From Rhizophagus irregularis (lineage: Eukaryota; Glomeromycota; Glomeromycetes; Glomerales; Glomeraceae), in contig NC_089458.1 in NCBI RefSeq assembly GCF_026210795.1, positions 310,001-374,000 on the forward strand: 64,000 bases of DNA, given 5' to 3'. Positions 46,717-57,390 of the stretch are shown in pieces. Position 1 is the first letter of the stretch; each line of letters opens with the position of its first letter. The notes beneath the pieces are model-generated. The model was given only the letters and a program-made list of their open reading frames with translations, made no database searches and was not told the origin of the DNA. A program made the translations under genes and the position numbers.

Positions 46717-48912
46717 TTAATACTTGAAAAAACCTACATAATTAATGTAGTCATTTGATTCACATGATTCGTATTCATTAATAAGGTCTTGTACTGTCTC
46801 CCTAAAATAAAGAAAAATAAGTAACTAATAAAAATTTTTGAAAAAATTAGTATTTCGCCGAAAAAGTACCTAGCAGCGTCAAATTCTTCAAGGTTATCAG
46901 CAAACATATCTTCTTTCTTAAATTGTTCCAAAAAAGCTCCACGTTTTCTGAAACGATCATAATGGTCACAGGTACGTTTCAAGAGCTGAAATAATGTAAT
47001 TAGATAAAATTTCTGCCAAGTTTCTATCAAGTAATAATAATTAGTCAAGTTGCATAACTTACTGATGCAATACTGGTGTGATTTGCTAACATCAACCCGC
47101 TTACGCGATGAGATGTTTGAATATATGGTGATTTTTTTGTTAATGCTACTTGAATACTGGCTGGACCCCAAGGAATAAATTGTGCTAAGCGACGCTCGCG
47201 AATTCTTAGCAAAGATTTATGCACCTATCATAAAATGTTATATCTTTAAGTTCTCATCCGATTAATATAACCTTAATATTCAAATGAAAAAGTAATAACT
47301 AACGTCCGTAGGGTCAGCTTCCCCCTGAATTATATTCAAGACCGATATATAACAGCTTTTTTTTGATGGATTAGTTGATACCATTTTATTTTTTGGTTGT
47401 AATAATCGCCTCATCACATCGAGAACCGTAGTTTTACGTACAGACTTTGCCTACATATAATTCTTTCGAGTTAATATGTGATCAAAATAATTTTGTTACA
47501 TGGAATTGTGCTCTACCTTTTCGACCTGATCACTTGTAAAAGGTGTATATGCCGTCATCAAATAGTGACATTTGGGCGTAGGAATAAGCGAAGCAATTAT
47601 TCCAACCAGATCATTATTCATATATCCAGGATAACGAAGTGTTGTTGTGCTTGCAGACATTACAGTCGATACCTAAATAGATTATATAAATTCTTTTTCA
47701 GTTAATATTGAAGAAACAGAACAAGAAGATGAACAAGAGGAAAGACCAAGAAGAAAAGGGAGACCAAGAAGAGGAAGAGGAAGAGGAAGAGGGATCTTTA
47801 AATAGTATCGAATAAATTAAGTAAAAGAAAAAAAAAACAAACCAACTGATTTGTTTGAGCAAATGTAGGATTTTGAATGTGCAGTCTATCGCATGCTATA
47901 CGATTCAACGCTGCGTTATCCAATACAGTCTAAAAGATTGTTAGATGAACGTTATCCTCAATGTACCATAAAAAAACATAAATTACGAATAGATTAATCA
48001 CCACACAATCTGCATTATTTGTTAATCTTCTTAATGTTAGGATGCTATTGTAAGGTTGAACAACAACATCTGAAACTTCCTCATTATTTGGAAATACTGA
48101 ATATGTGGTTATTAATTTTTTGGGATATCGATCATTAAGTCGTTCCAAAAGGAAAGATCCCATTCCAGAACCTGTCCCTCCTGCGATCGAATGAAGAAGC
48201 ATAAATCCCTAAACAATTATTAGATTTAAATGAGGATTATTAAAGAAATGATAGGATGTTGTTACCAAGGAAATACTTCGTACCTCAAGAGAATCGCTTC
48301 CATCAGCTTCCCGATCAATCATTTCAAATATATCCTCGCAAACTTTTTCGGCCTGAGAAAATCCATAAGCCCAAATATTGCCAGCACCACCACCATCTTT
48401 GGATAAAAAAATATTCTCAGGATTATATAGATTTGAATAAGGAGAAGCCAAGATATTATTTATAACCTAATATGTAACCAGTTTAATTAATATATATATT
48501 AGGTATATATATCATTAAATAATAAATTAGATGATACTCTTGGTTCCAAATCTAAAAGCAAAGCTCTTGGAATATAATGTTCATCATCAGCCTAAATACA
48601 TAAAATAACTTAATAAATTTCAATAATCAATAAATATTAATTGTCATTTTAAAGAATTGAGAAGAAATGTTTAATATCTACCTGATAAAAAAATACATCT
48701 TTTCTATCACCACCTTCAGTCGCAAAATCCTCTAGTATACCTTCTTTACTGATCCCATGTTCAGCACAGAGTTGGGACCAAAACTCCATACCAACTAAAA
48801 TTTAAATCTTAGTTGTAATTCGAGACAAATAATAAATAATAAATAAGATATAAATAAATTTACTTTGGTTTCCACATTGCCCAGTTTGTATTGTAATTAA
48901 TTCGCGTGGCAT
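46717..48912 (-). CDS. TUBG1: Gamma-tubulin (11 exons, 452 aa)
   Basis: Exons: 48864-48912, 48682-48794, 48538-48591, 48284-48466, 48002-48208, 47843-47929, 47517-47672, 47304-47450, 47063-47224, 46870-46985 and 46717-46801; joined 1359 nt, no stop. Gamma-tubulin nucleates microtubules at the spindle pole body within gamma-tubulin complexes. Visible marks: [18 protein letters not shown] start, [14 protein letters not shown], the tubulin signature GGTGSGMGS (about residue 142), [35 protein letters not shown] and an acidic end with [11 protein letters not shown] followed by VGFFKY. The length matches the family (about 450). Ten introns, nine of them 66-90 nt and one of 170 nt. Exon 5 ends at a GTG|GTGATT donor, giving Val-Thr-Val where most homologues have three Val. 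Identity is certain to the eye; exon 11 extends slightly further than usual. Confidence 0.96.
47707..47805 (+). other. 99-nt coding-like insert in gamma-tubulin intron 6 (antisense)
   Basis: On the plus strand, opposite to the gene, this stretch is open for 32 codons to a TAG. It reads a Glu/Gln-rich part, then [20 protein letters not shown]. The Gly-Arg-Pro core with flanking Arg resembles an AT-hook tail. The host intron is 170 nt against 66-90 nt for the other nine introns, so an insertion of about 100 nt explains the difference. It could be the 3' end of another gene copied into the intron. Confidence 0.6.
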
Positions 48913-49731
48913 TTTGTATTGAGCTATAAAAAAGTAAAGATGTTGCGACGAAAGCAGGTGTTTGTAAAAATTAAGAAAATTACAAGCAAGTCTCTGTAAT
49001 TTACTTTTTTTTACTGGTTTTAACGCGTCTAATGTATGTCTGTGTAACCCTATCATGTGATTTATCCCGAATTTCATTTTTCAACGAGAAAGAAGAGAAA
49101 GAACAAATTCATTATTTTGTCCGGCGGTGCTATTAGAGCATCCCTGTTCGTTTTCATTTTTACCACCAAGATGACATCGCCTTGTAGCGGTTTGGTTATC
49201 AGTTGTTAGAGTTACTTTTTGATTTTATTTTTTTAATTTCTTTGTAATTTGTATTGTAATTTGTATTGTAACCTCGTGAAATAAAAATAAAAACAAATTC
49301 ATTATTTTATTCACACTTTACCACTGCTTTACCGCACAATTAGGAATAAGTCTATCTACACTTAAACGACTTAAACGTAGTAAGCACAGTGGCTTTAATT
49401 AATATTTTTTACAGTTATCACAATTTAAGAGTAAAAATCATAATCAACTTTCTGTAAAATTTTTTCATAGCATTCCTCCATCCCAAATTATTTATTTATA
49501 CTATTTTAACTGATAATTTTAAACTTATGTAACCCGTCACGAAATAAAGTAATATATATAAAATCAACACTATTAAATAATGAAAAAGTTCGCGTTTGAA
49601 AAAACAAAAAAATTTTTCACCAAAATTCTCTTGCAATCCGAAACAATATAAGGTTGAATTGTACTTTGTAAGAGAAACAAGAGAAACTTAACTTTTGATC
49701 TGAATAGTGATAATATTTAAACTAAAATAAT
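48913..49731. other. Intergenic region between gamma-tubulin and the MoaD-like gene
   Basis: Upstream side of gamma-tubulin (GC-richer near 49080-49200) and 3' side of the MoaD-like gene. No frames of interest. Confidence 0.5.
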
Positions 49732-50105
49732 TTAACCACCAGAAACAGGTGGAATTATAGCAACTTCATCACCTTCTTTAACTAATATTGATTGATAATC
49801 ACATTCTACATATTCCATATTGATGGCATATAAAGAGGTTTCAAGTACTGGTACAAGTTTTTCGTGTCGTTTTTTTAATAAATCTGTTAAATCTTTGAGG
49901 GACATAGACATGCTTTGAGACGGTAATGAAATTTTTTCAGACGATACATTAGTAGCATCACGAGCCGTCGCAAAGTAAAGAATCGTGATTTCCTAATTAA
50001 AAAAAAAAATTCAAAATTAGCGTATTTCATTATTATTCCTTTAATAAATAATTGAAATTTCGTAAATTTCGTAAATTTCGTAGAAAAATTTATCACCTTT
50101 GACAT
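49732..50105 (-). CDS. MOCS2A: Molybdopterin synthase small subunit, MoaD/MOCS2A-like (2 exons, 89 aa)
   Basis: Exons 50097-50105 (only ATG TCA AAG) and 49732-49992; the donor GTGATA and acceptor TTAG keep the frame. The product is a ubiquitin-like sulfur carrier: a beta start EITILYFATARDAT, a helix segment LKDLTDLLKKRHEKL, and the end EGDEVAIIPPVSGG. The closing Gly-Gly is the site that is adenylated and thiocarboxylated to give sulfur to precursor Z with the large subunit, making molybdopterin in the cytosol. The length (about 85-90) fits. The gene is divergent to a plus-strand gene 155 bp away. The 9-nt first coding exon is the least certain part, but its MSK start joins directly to the conserved beta strand. 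Confidence 0.9.
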
Positions 50106-50260
50106 TGATAGTGAGTTGGGAAAAAAATTATTTCGGATTTTCAATTTTCAAGATAAGTAATGACTCACGAGATTATCATCTGATACTTTCAGTATATATT
50201 GATAATCGCGATGATCAAAAAGCAAACTACTTTTTAGACACTACAAAAAAAGAAAGGAAA
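50106..50260. promoter_or_regulatory. Divergent promoter region (155 bp)
   Basis: It lies between the start codons of the MoaD-like gene (-) and the unknown gene (+). It contains TATATATT (50191-50198). Its shortness suggests a shared bidirectional promoter, so the two genes may be co-regulated (inference). Confidence 0.5.
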
Positions 50261-50674
50261 ATGACACGAACTAAACCACGAACTAATAAAGATAGAAAGA
50301 TGCAAAACGAGCCTTCTTTTCAACGAAGAGAACCTTATTTCTTGCGAAGTAGTAAAAATAAAAATAAATCTCCACGTGGAAAAAATACAGACATTACACC
50401 CGCGTTCATAACTTTTGCTAACGGTACACCTCCATGTGTATTTTTTGATGGTGTTGATGAGCCAAATTCTGAAATAGCTGAAAAATTGAATTTGCCACAT
50501 GAAAAATACCAATTCCTCGATGATGAAGCAAAATTTATGGCACAGATCAATTATATTATGTGGGCTGCTGGTGCTCCTGAAAATGAAAAAAATGGAACGG
50601 TTCCGGCTTCTGACTTAAATCTTTCTCGGTATAACGGTTATGGAATTGCTTCATCATCAAAATCTACAGGTTGA
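50261..50674 (+). CDS. Unknown basic protein, 137 aa, single exon
   Basis: ATG at 50261 in AAAATGACA context. The frame runs further upstream without an ATG, so this start is the natural one. The N-terminal 45 residues are very basic (RTKPRTNKDRK, RSSKNKNKSPRG), as in nuclear or nucleolar proteins. The middle contains ITFANGTPPCVFFDGV and an acidic/hydrophobic helix-like region KYQFLDDEAKFMAQINYIMW. The end is Ser/Gly-rich. There is no signal peptide or membrane segment. I do not recognise a family. Codon use and lower AT content than surroundings support a real gene. It is divergent from the MoaD-like gene and upstream of Hsp110 on the same strand. Confidence 0.65.
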   Translation: MTRTKPRTNKDRKMQNEPSFQRREPYFLRSSKNKNKSPRGKNTDITPAFITFANGTPPCVFFDGVDEPNSEIAEKLNLPHEKYQFLDDEAKFMAQINYIMWAAGAPENEKNGTVPASDLNLSRYNGYGIASSSKSTG

Positions 50675-51218
50675 TTGCAATATAATCTTTATTACTATAT
50701 ATCAACAGTTTACTTATTTTTTCACTTTATCTAGGCATTTAGAGTCATTTGGTGTTGAGACTATGATAATTTAATTGATTTATACTTTTTCATGTGAAAT
50801 AAATAATATTTTTTACTAAAATTTAGTTACCGGAAAATTTATTTTACTTAATTCTATATATGTTATTATAATGATTCTGTAATTCTTGCCTAAAATGTGA
50901 TCCATTTTCATCATTTTCAAATTACGTTACTCATGTATGAAAACCATAGAAATCGTTAGAAAGTCCTAGATTATTCATGAAATGCAAATTCACGTAAAGT
51001 ATTTTGATTGGTCAGATCAAATACAGCTCGAAAAAAAAATAAAATCTATATATAATGAGTTATGATGCTTAAGTTGGTCTTCCCTTTTTTTGATAAGAAA
51101 TAAAGTTTTAGAAACTTAAAAAAAAAAAGTGCTTTGAATAGTCCTTTTGTTCTTTGTTTCTTGAGAATTTACTCGACTCCTTTGCGTCGGCAAGAGTAAT
51201 TAATCTATATATTTTATA
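50675..51218. other. Intergenic, promoter of Hsp110
   Basis: TATATATAA at 51047-51055 and ATTGG (inverted CCAAT) at 51006-51010 form a plausible core promoter 165-215 bp before the ATG. GAA/TTC blocks occur (tagaaagtcc near 50957) but I see no clean three-unit heat-shock element. Confidence 0.45.
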
Positions 51219-54094
51219 ATGTCTGTTGTAGGTGCGTGCTAAATAATCTCTTATTCGAGTAGTTTCCGTTCTAGTTTTTAATGTTTGTAAGCTTACCATT
51301 GGTGTCTTATAATCCCACTTTTTATAGGTATTGATTTTGGAAATCTTAGTTCCAAGATTGCGGTAGCACGTAATCGTGGGATTGATGTAATTTGCAATGA
51401 AGTTTCGAACCGAGCCACTCCGTAAGTTACTTTTTTAAACTATAACTTGCTATCGTAAAATTTGTGAATATAATACCTGATTTTAATTTGAATTTCATAA
51501 CAGATCTTTAGTATCTTTTGGTCCTAAAAAAAGATATTTGGGCGAAGCGGCCAAGACTCAAGAAATTTCAAATTTCAAAAATACAGTAGGTTCTTTAAAA
51601 CGGCTTGCCGGTCGCACTTTTCAGGATAAAGAAATTCAAGAGATCGAAAAAGAATATATTAATGCAGAATTGGTAAATGAGAAAGGACAACTTGGTGTTA
51701 AGGTATGATCCAAATTAATTTAATGTATTTAACGAAACGGGCAGATTAGACAAGTTTTTTTTTTAATATTCATTTTATTGTTAACATAGGTCCAATACCT
51801 TGGCGAAGATCGTGTTTTCACCGGTACACAATTAATTACCATGTATTTTACTAAACTCAGAGAAATCGCTTCTGTCGAACTTAAAATCCCGGTATCTGAT
51901 GTTGTAATCTCTGTTCCTGGCTGGTTTACTGATGTTCAACGAAGAAGTATTCTTGACGCAGCCGAAATTAGCGGTTTAAACTGTTTACGTTTGATGAATG
52001 ATACAACTGCTTCCGCATTAGGTTATGGTATTACAAAGACAGATTTACCAGAGGATAAACCTCGTAATGTCGTTTTTGTTGATATCGGGCACTCAGGTTA
52101 TAGTGTAGCAGTTGTTTCCTTTATTAAAGGACAATTGACAATCAAATCCACTGCATATGATCGACATTTTGGAGGACGTGATTTTGATCAAGTATTAGTT
52201 AATCATTTTGCCGAAGTATTTAAGGAAAAATACAAGATTGATATTAAATCAAATTCAAAAGCACTTTTCCGTCTTCGTACAGCAGTAGAAAAATTAAAGA
52301 AAGTTTTATCAGCCAATTCACAGGCTCCTATTAACGTAGAATCAATCATGAATGATGTTGATGTAAGTGCTATTATGTCTCGGCAAGAATTTGAGGAATT
52401 ATCAGAACATCTTATTAGTAGGGTTGAAAGTCCTCTTATACAAGCATTGCAGGAATCAGGACTCAAAATGGAAGAAATTCATTCTGTTGAAGTAATAGGT
52501 GGCTCAACACGTATTCCAGCTTTAAAGGAACGTATATCAAAATTTTTTGGCAAGGAATTAAATTTTACACTTAATCAAGATGAAGCTGTTTCACGTGGTT
52601 GCGCACTTCAATGTGCTGTTTTATCACCTGTATTTAAAGTTCGAGAATTTTCAGTTCAAGATGTTACTCATTACCCAATTAAGATTAAATGGGAAAATAT
52701 TCCTGAAATTCCAGACGAGGAATCGGAGCTTGTTGTGTTCCCAAAGAACAATAGCATCCCTTCGACTAAGATTTTAACATTTCATCGTAAACAACCGTTT
52801 GATATTGAAGCCCATTATGCAGAACCTGATAAAATTCCCGCAGGAATTAATTCTTGGATCGGCAGATTTTCGATAAAGGAAGTAGTACCAACCGATTCGG
52901 GCGATCTGAGCATTATTAAGGTGAAAGCCAGACTTAATGTACATGGTGTTTTGTCCGTAGAAAGTGCTCACGTTGTTGAAGAGGTAATTAAAGAAGAAAA
53001 AGAAGAACCGCCAAAGCAGGAAAAGCAGGAGAAGCAGGAGAAGCAGGAGAAGCAAGAAGAACAGCCAAAATCAGATGAACCGGTGCCAATGGAAACAGAT
53101 AATAAACCTGAGGGACAACAGACACAACCAAAACCACAAAGTCCGGCAACAAAGAAAGTTAAAAAGCTTGTCAAAAAAAATGATTTACCACTGGTATCTG
53201 GTGTAGGATCATTAGACAAGACAATAATCGCACAATTAAAGGAAATAGAAGGTCAAATGATTGCAACTGATAAACTTGTTGCTGACACTGAAACTCAAAA
53301 GAACGCTCTCGAGGAATATGTATACGATATGCGAGGAAAATTGGATGCTACATATCAGGAATTTGTTAATCCAGCTGATAAGGATACATTCATTAATCTT
53401 TTGAATGATACTGAAAATTGGCTTTATGATGAAGGAGAAGATGCAACAAAATCTACATATATGGAAAAGTTGGATGGATTGAAGAAATATGGTAATCCTA
53501 TTGTAGAACGATATCGTGAAGCCGAAGAACGTCCTAGAGCTGAAAAATCATTACGTGATAACATACAACATTTTATTCTCAGCGCTTCAAGTAATGATGA
53601 AAGGTTTAATCATATTCCTGATGAAGAAAAGAAGAGTGTTGTAGAAAAGGCTACAAAAACCTCAGAATGGTTAAATGAGAAACTGGCAGCTCAAACCAAT
53701 GTACCAAAATACGAGACACCTGTAGTGTTCGTTCGTGAGATTTTAAAAGAACGGGAGGTATGTATAACAAAACCAAATTCAACAAATAAAGCAAATAAGG
53801 ATTTATTTTTCTTATGACCTTTTTTTATTTATTTTTATGTAGAATTTAGTACATTTCGCGTCACCAATTTTATCAAAACCTAAGCCCAAACCTGAACCTA
53901 AACCAGAAGAAACACCAGCTCCCACAACTGCTGATAAACAAAATTCAGATACGCCCAAACCAGAAGGAACTACTACCGAAGATTCAGCAAAGGTAGAAAA
54001 TGAAGAGACAAAAGAAAAGAAAGATGAAAAGACAGATGAAAATACAAATGAAAATGCTACCAATAAAGATCAAAGCGAGATGGATGTAGACTAA
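51219..54094 (+). CDS. SSE1: Hsp110 / SSE-type chaperone (5 exons, 841 aa)
   Basis: Exons: 51219-51231, 51328-51421, 51504-51702, 51790-53757 and 53843-54094; joined 2526 nt, no stop. Hsp110 proteins are Hsp70 relatives that act as nucleotide exchange factors and holdases for cytosolic Hsp70. The first coding exon is only 13 nt (MSVVG) and joins to [14 protein letters not shown], the Hsp110-type version of the Hsp70 phosphate loop. The ATPase domain covers about residues 1-380 ([77 protein letters not shown]). A beta domain reaches about 500, then a Lys-Gln-Glu repeated acidic insert (511-560), a helical domain (575-750) and a Pro/Lys/Glu-rich tail ending EMDVD, typical of cytosolic Hsp110. 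It is longer than yeast Sse1 (693) and close to animal HSPA4. Confidence 0.95.
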
Positions 54095-54431
54095 ATTTAT
54101 TTTTGTTTCTTAATTAGAAGGGATAACTGAACCTTTTTTTTTACACTTGTGCTAGATTATAATATATTTATTTAGAAAAAAAAACCAGAAAATAACAATT
54201 ATTATGTAATTACCAACGTATTATATTGGCATTTTGCGAATCGATATTGCAAACAATAAAGAAATAGAGTAAAAAGAAATTTCATTAATTTCATTTTTAA
54301 TTTTTTTTTTTTTTAATAAAATATGATTTAACCAAACGTCACGATGTCACATGGGTTCGTTATTTCAACTGTATCACAAGTTTACTATGCCGATTATCTT
54401 TTTTTTTTTTTGAGTCGAAATTTTGTCGAAA

Positions 54432-55748
54432 ATGACAGAATTTCCACCATTGAAAAATGATTTAATTCTTCGTGCGGCTCGTGGTTAGTAAGGGTTAATA
54501 AAGATTATTTCTTTCTTGAATAAACTTATATATATTTTTTTTCATATTACACAAGGAGAAAAAACAGAACGAGCTCCAGTATGGATTATGAGACAAGCAG
54601 GAAGATATTTACCAGGTGAATAATTTTAAGTAAAAAACAATAGGATTTTAATTTAAGTTTAAATGATTTTTATAATTTATTTTAAAATTATAGAATTTCG
54701 GAAAGAAAGAGAAAAGCATGATTTTTTTACAATTTGTCGTACACCAGAATTAGCAACATTAGTTACTTTACAACCAATAAATAGGTATGATGGATTATTT
54801 GATGCAGCAATAATTTTTTCAGATATATTAGTTATACCACAAGCATTAGGATTAGTGGTAGAAATGATACCAGGAAAAGGACCACATTTTCCTTCACCAC
54901 TTGAATTACCAGAAGATATTGATAAATTAAATAAAAATGTAGATGTATATAAAGAATTAGGATATGTATTTGAAGCTATTACAATGACTAGAAAAGCATT
55001 GGAAGGAAGGGTTCCTTTATTAGGATTTATTGGAGCACCATGGACCTTAATGGCTTACATGATTGAAGGGGGAGGAAGTAATACTTTATCAAAAGCCAAA
55101 ACCTGGTTATTTAAGTATCCTGAAGAGAGTAAAAAATTATTACAGATTATTACTGATGTTGCAGTGAATTTTCTTATAGGACAAATTAAAGCTGGAGCTC
55201 AGGTAATTTTATACTTGCGATATAATATTATTAAAGTGATAATAAACTATATATATGATAATTTTATTTTTAAATTTTTTTAGATGGTTCAAGTATTTGA
55301 ATCTTGGGGAGGAGAATTGTCACCACACGATTTTAAATTATTTTCATTACCTTACATCAAAGAAATTGCTAATAGAGTTAAAAATCAACTCAAAAATGAT
55401 GCTGTACCAATGACAATATTTTGTAAAGGTTCATGGTATGCATTAGAATCATTATCAGAAATTGGATATGATACAATTTCATTAGATTGGACTATTGATC
55501 CAATATATGCTAAAAGTATTACCAAAGGTAGAGTAACTTTACAAGGAAATATGGATCCTAATGTTTTATATGGAAGAGATGAAAACATTCGTTCTACCGT
55601 TAAAACAATGTTGGAAGCTTTTGGTACAAATGAAAGATATATTGTTAATCTTGGGCATGGAATTTTACCAACAGTTGATCCTGAAGCTGTAAGAGTTTTC
55701 TTAGAAACTGTTCATAGTGTCGGGTTAGAATTGAATAAAAAAAATTGA
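54432..55748 (+). CDS. HEM12: Uroporphyrinogen decarboxylase (4 exons, 361 aa)
   Basis: Exons: 54432-54483, 54556-54615, 54694-55202 and 55284-55748; 1086 nt, no stop. It removes the four acetate carboxyls of uroporphyrinogen III to give coproporphyrinogen III in cytosolic haem synthesis. Seen: the URO-D signature [16 protein letters not shown] (about residues 25-40), [14 protein letters not shown] with the catalytic Asp, the second signature [38 protein letters not shown] and [13 protein letters not shown]. The length equals the family's usual 355-370. Start is the first ATG, 18 codons before the first intron. It follows Hsp110 on the same strand at 338 bp. Confidence 0.96.
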
Positions 55749-56015
55749 TAATCAAGTAATATAAATATTTAATCTCATAATAAAAAAATGATATTTATTT
55801 ATTTTTAATTTTTCCCCGATTTGTTTGTTGAATGTTGAGAGGTTGTGTAACGTTAGTTCAACATCACGTGAATATCAAACGCGCGATATTTACATTTATA
55901 TTTCAGCCAATTTTGGGACAATCAAAAATTTTTCTTAAATATAATGAAACTCTGGCACCATTCGATTAAGTGAACTTTGTGAACTTTCTTTCAATGACAA
56001 TAATAATATTTTAAT

Positions 56016-56748
56016 ATGTACATCATATTTCGACGTATTATACCTTTTTTTACACGTGCATTTTTGGTTGGATTATTTTTAAGTTTTCTCATGACAATAT
56101 TTGACATTTATTATTCAACAAAGTCACCTTCTCTTCTGTGCGTTCAAGTTACAAATATTAAAGTTTGGCTTTACGACTTTGAAGAAGTTGAAGATAAAGG
56201 ACTTCGAGAATTTGCATTTGTAACGATGGATATTGATGGGGGTAAGAATTTTAATTGAAAGAAGAAAGATTAATGAAATATATTTAAAAAATTTTTATTT
56301 TTTTTTTTTAATAAATGAAATCAGATTTTACTTCATTATTCACATTTAATACAAAAGCCATCTTTGTATCAGTAATTGTTGAATATGAAACATCAACTCA
56401 TGTAAGTGATAATAAAATTATTTGAAATTTTTCTTTATTTTTTTTTTAAAAAAAAATAAATATTAAAATTACTATTCAAAATTTTATTAGAAACGAAATC
56501 AAATAATGTTATGGTCAACAACAATAATGAAAAATTCCATAACACGAATAAAATCTCATAAAACATTAAATAAATATAGTTTATATGATATAACAAATAG
56601 TTTTAATGGAGTTAATGGAACGTACATAATAGAATGGAATGTTATACCAAAAGTTGGAATGATAAAATATGGTCGTGCAAATTCGAATGAATCAAAATTC
56701 GTTTGTGCTTTTCCGATGATAAATAATAATACTTCTATAAATGTTTGA
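56016..56748 (+). CDS. SPC3: Signal peptidase complex subunit 3 (3 exons, 186 aa)
   Basis: Exons 56016-56241, 56325-56401 and 56491-56748; 561 nt, no stop. SPC3 (SPC22/23) is a single-pass ER membrane protein that supports signal peptide cleavage. The N-terminal hydrophobic segment (about residues 9-30, FTRAFLVGLFLSFLMTIF) is the anchor. The lumenal part has FTSLFTFNTKAIFVSVIVEY and later TYIIEWNVIPKVGMIKYGRA, corresponding to the conserved 'LF.WN.K..F' and 'W.V.P..G' blocks of the family. The Ser/Asn-rich middle is less conserved. Length is close to other SPC3 proteins (about 180). Recognised by motif memory only, but several blocks agree. Confidence 0.88.
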
Positions 56749-57099
56749 TTTAAAAAAGAAAAAGTATGTCATGAACATGTGGGATATTTGTTTGAATGAT
56801 GATACGATGATATTGTTTTATGATTATAGTTTGATTATAGTGATTATAGTTATAGTTTGATTATAGTTTGATTATAGTTTAAATTATGTTATGATTGTTG
56901 TTTTGATTATTGTTGTTTGATATCTTTTGTTTATTGTCGTGATTGGAACGGAACAGTATTTATTTATTAAAAAGAAAAAAATCGAATCAAGTTGAATTAG
57001 TATCCTGATTGTGTCCCGATTCGGCGATAAATGTAGAAATTGTATAGACAATCTGGTATAAACAAGGGTTGCCCTTCATGTTCAAACATGATCTATCAT
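56749..57099. other. SPC3 3' flank with short simple repeats
   Basis: gattatagttt units recur at 56815-56890. No gene. Confidence 0.6.
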
Positions 57100-57390
57100 T
57101 TTATGAACCGATATTATTAAACTATTAAACCGATATTATTATTAAACTATTAAACCGATGTTATTATTAAATTGATATTATTGTTAAATCGATTTTATTA
57201 TTAATCGATATTATTGTTAAATCGATATTATTGTTAAATCGATATTATTGTTCAATTGATATTATTATTAAATCGATTTTATTGTTCAATTGATATTATT
57301 ATTAAATCGATTTTATTATTAATCGATATTATTGTTAAATCGATTTTATTATTAAATCGATATTATTATTAAATCGAATAATCGATATTA
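57100..57390 (+). repeat. Minisatellite of about 15-17 bp units with ATCGAT
   Basis: Units follow TTATTRTTAAATCGATATTA, varying in length. About 16 copies over 290 bp, with gradual change from 'aaaccgat' units at the left to 'aaatcgat' units at the right. Each unit contains the palindromic ATCGAT. No frame. Confidence 0.85.

Noticed and set aside
50099-50260. Longer N-terminus for the unknown gene at 50261
   Set aside because: The upstream part has no ATG and overlaps the start of the divergent MoaD-like gene; the first real ATG is 50261.
50940-51218. Heat-shock element upstream of Hsp110
   Set aside because: GAA and TTC blocks are present but no run of three properly spaced units could be found.
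52774-53219. Antisense frames rich in Leu/Phe/Ser within Hsp110
   Set aside because: They are shadows of the Lys/Gln/Glu-coding strand.
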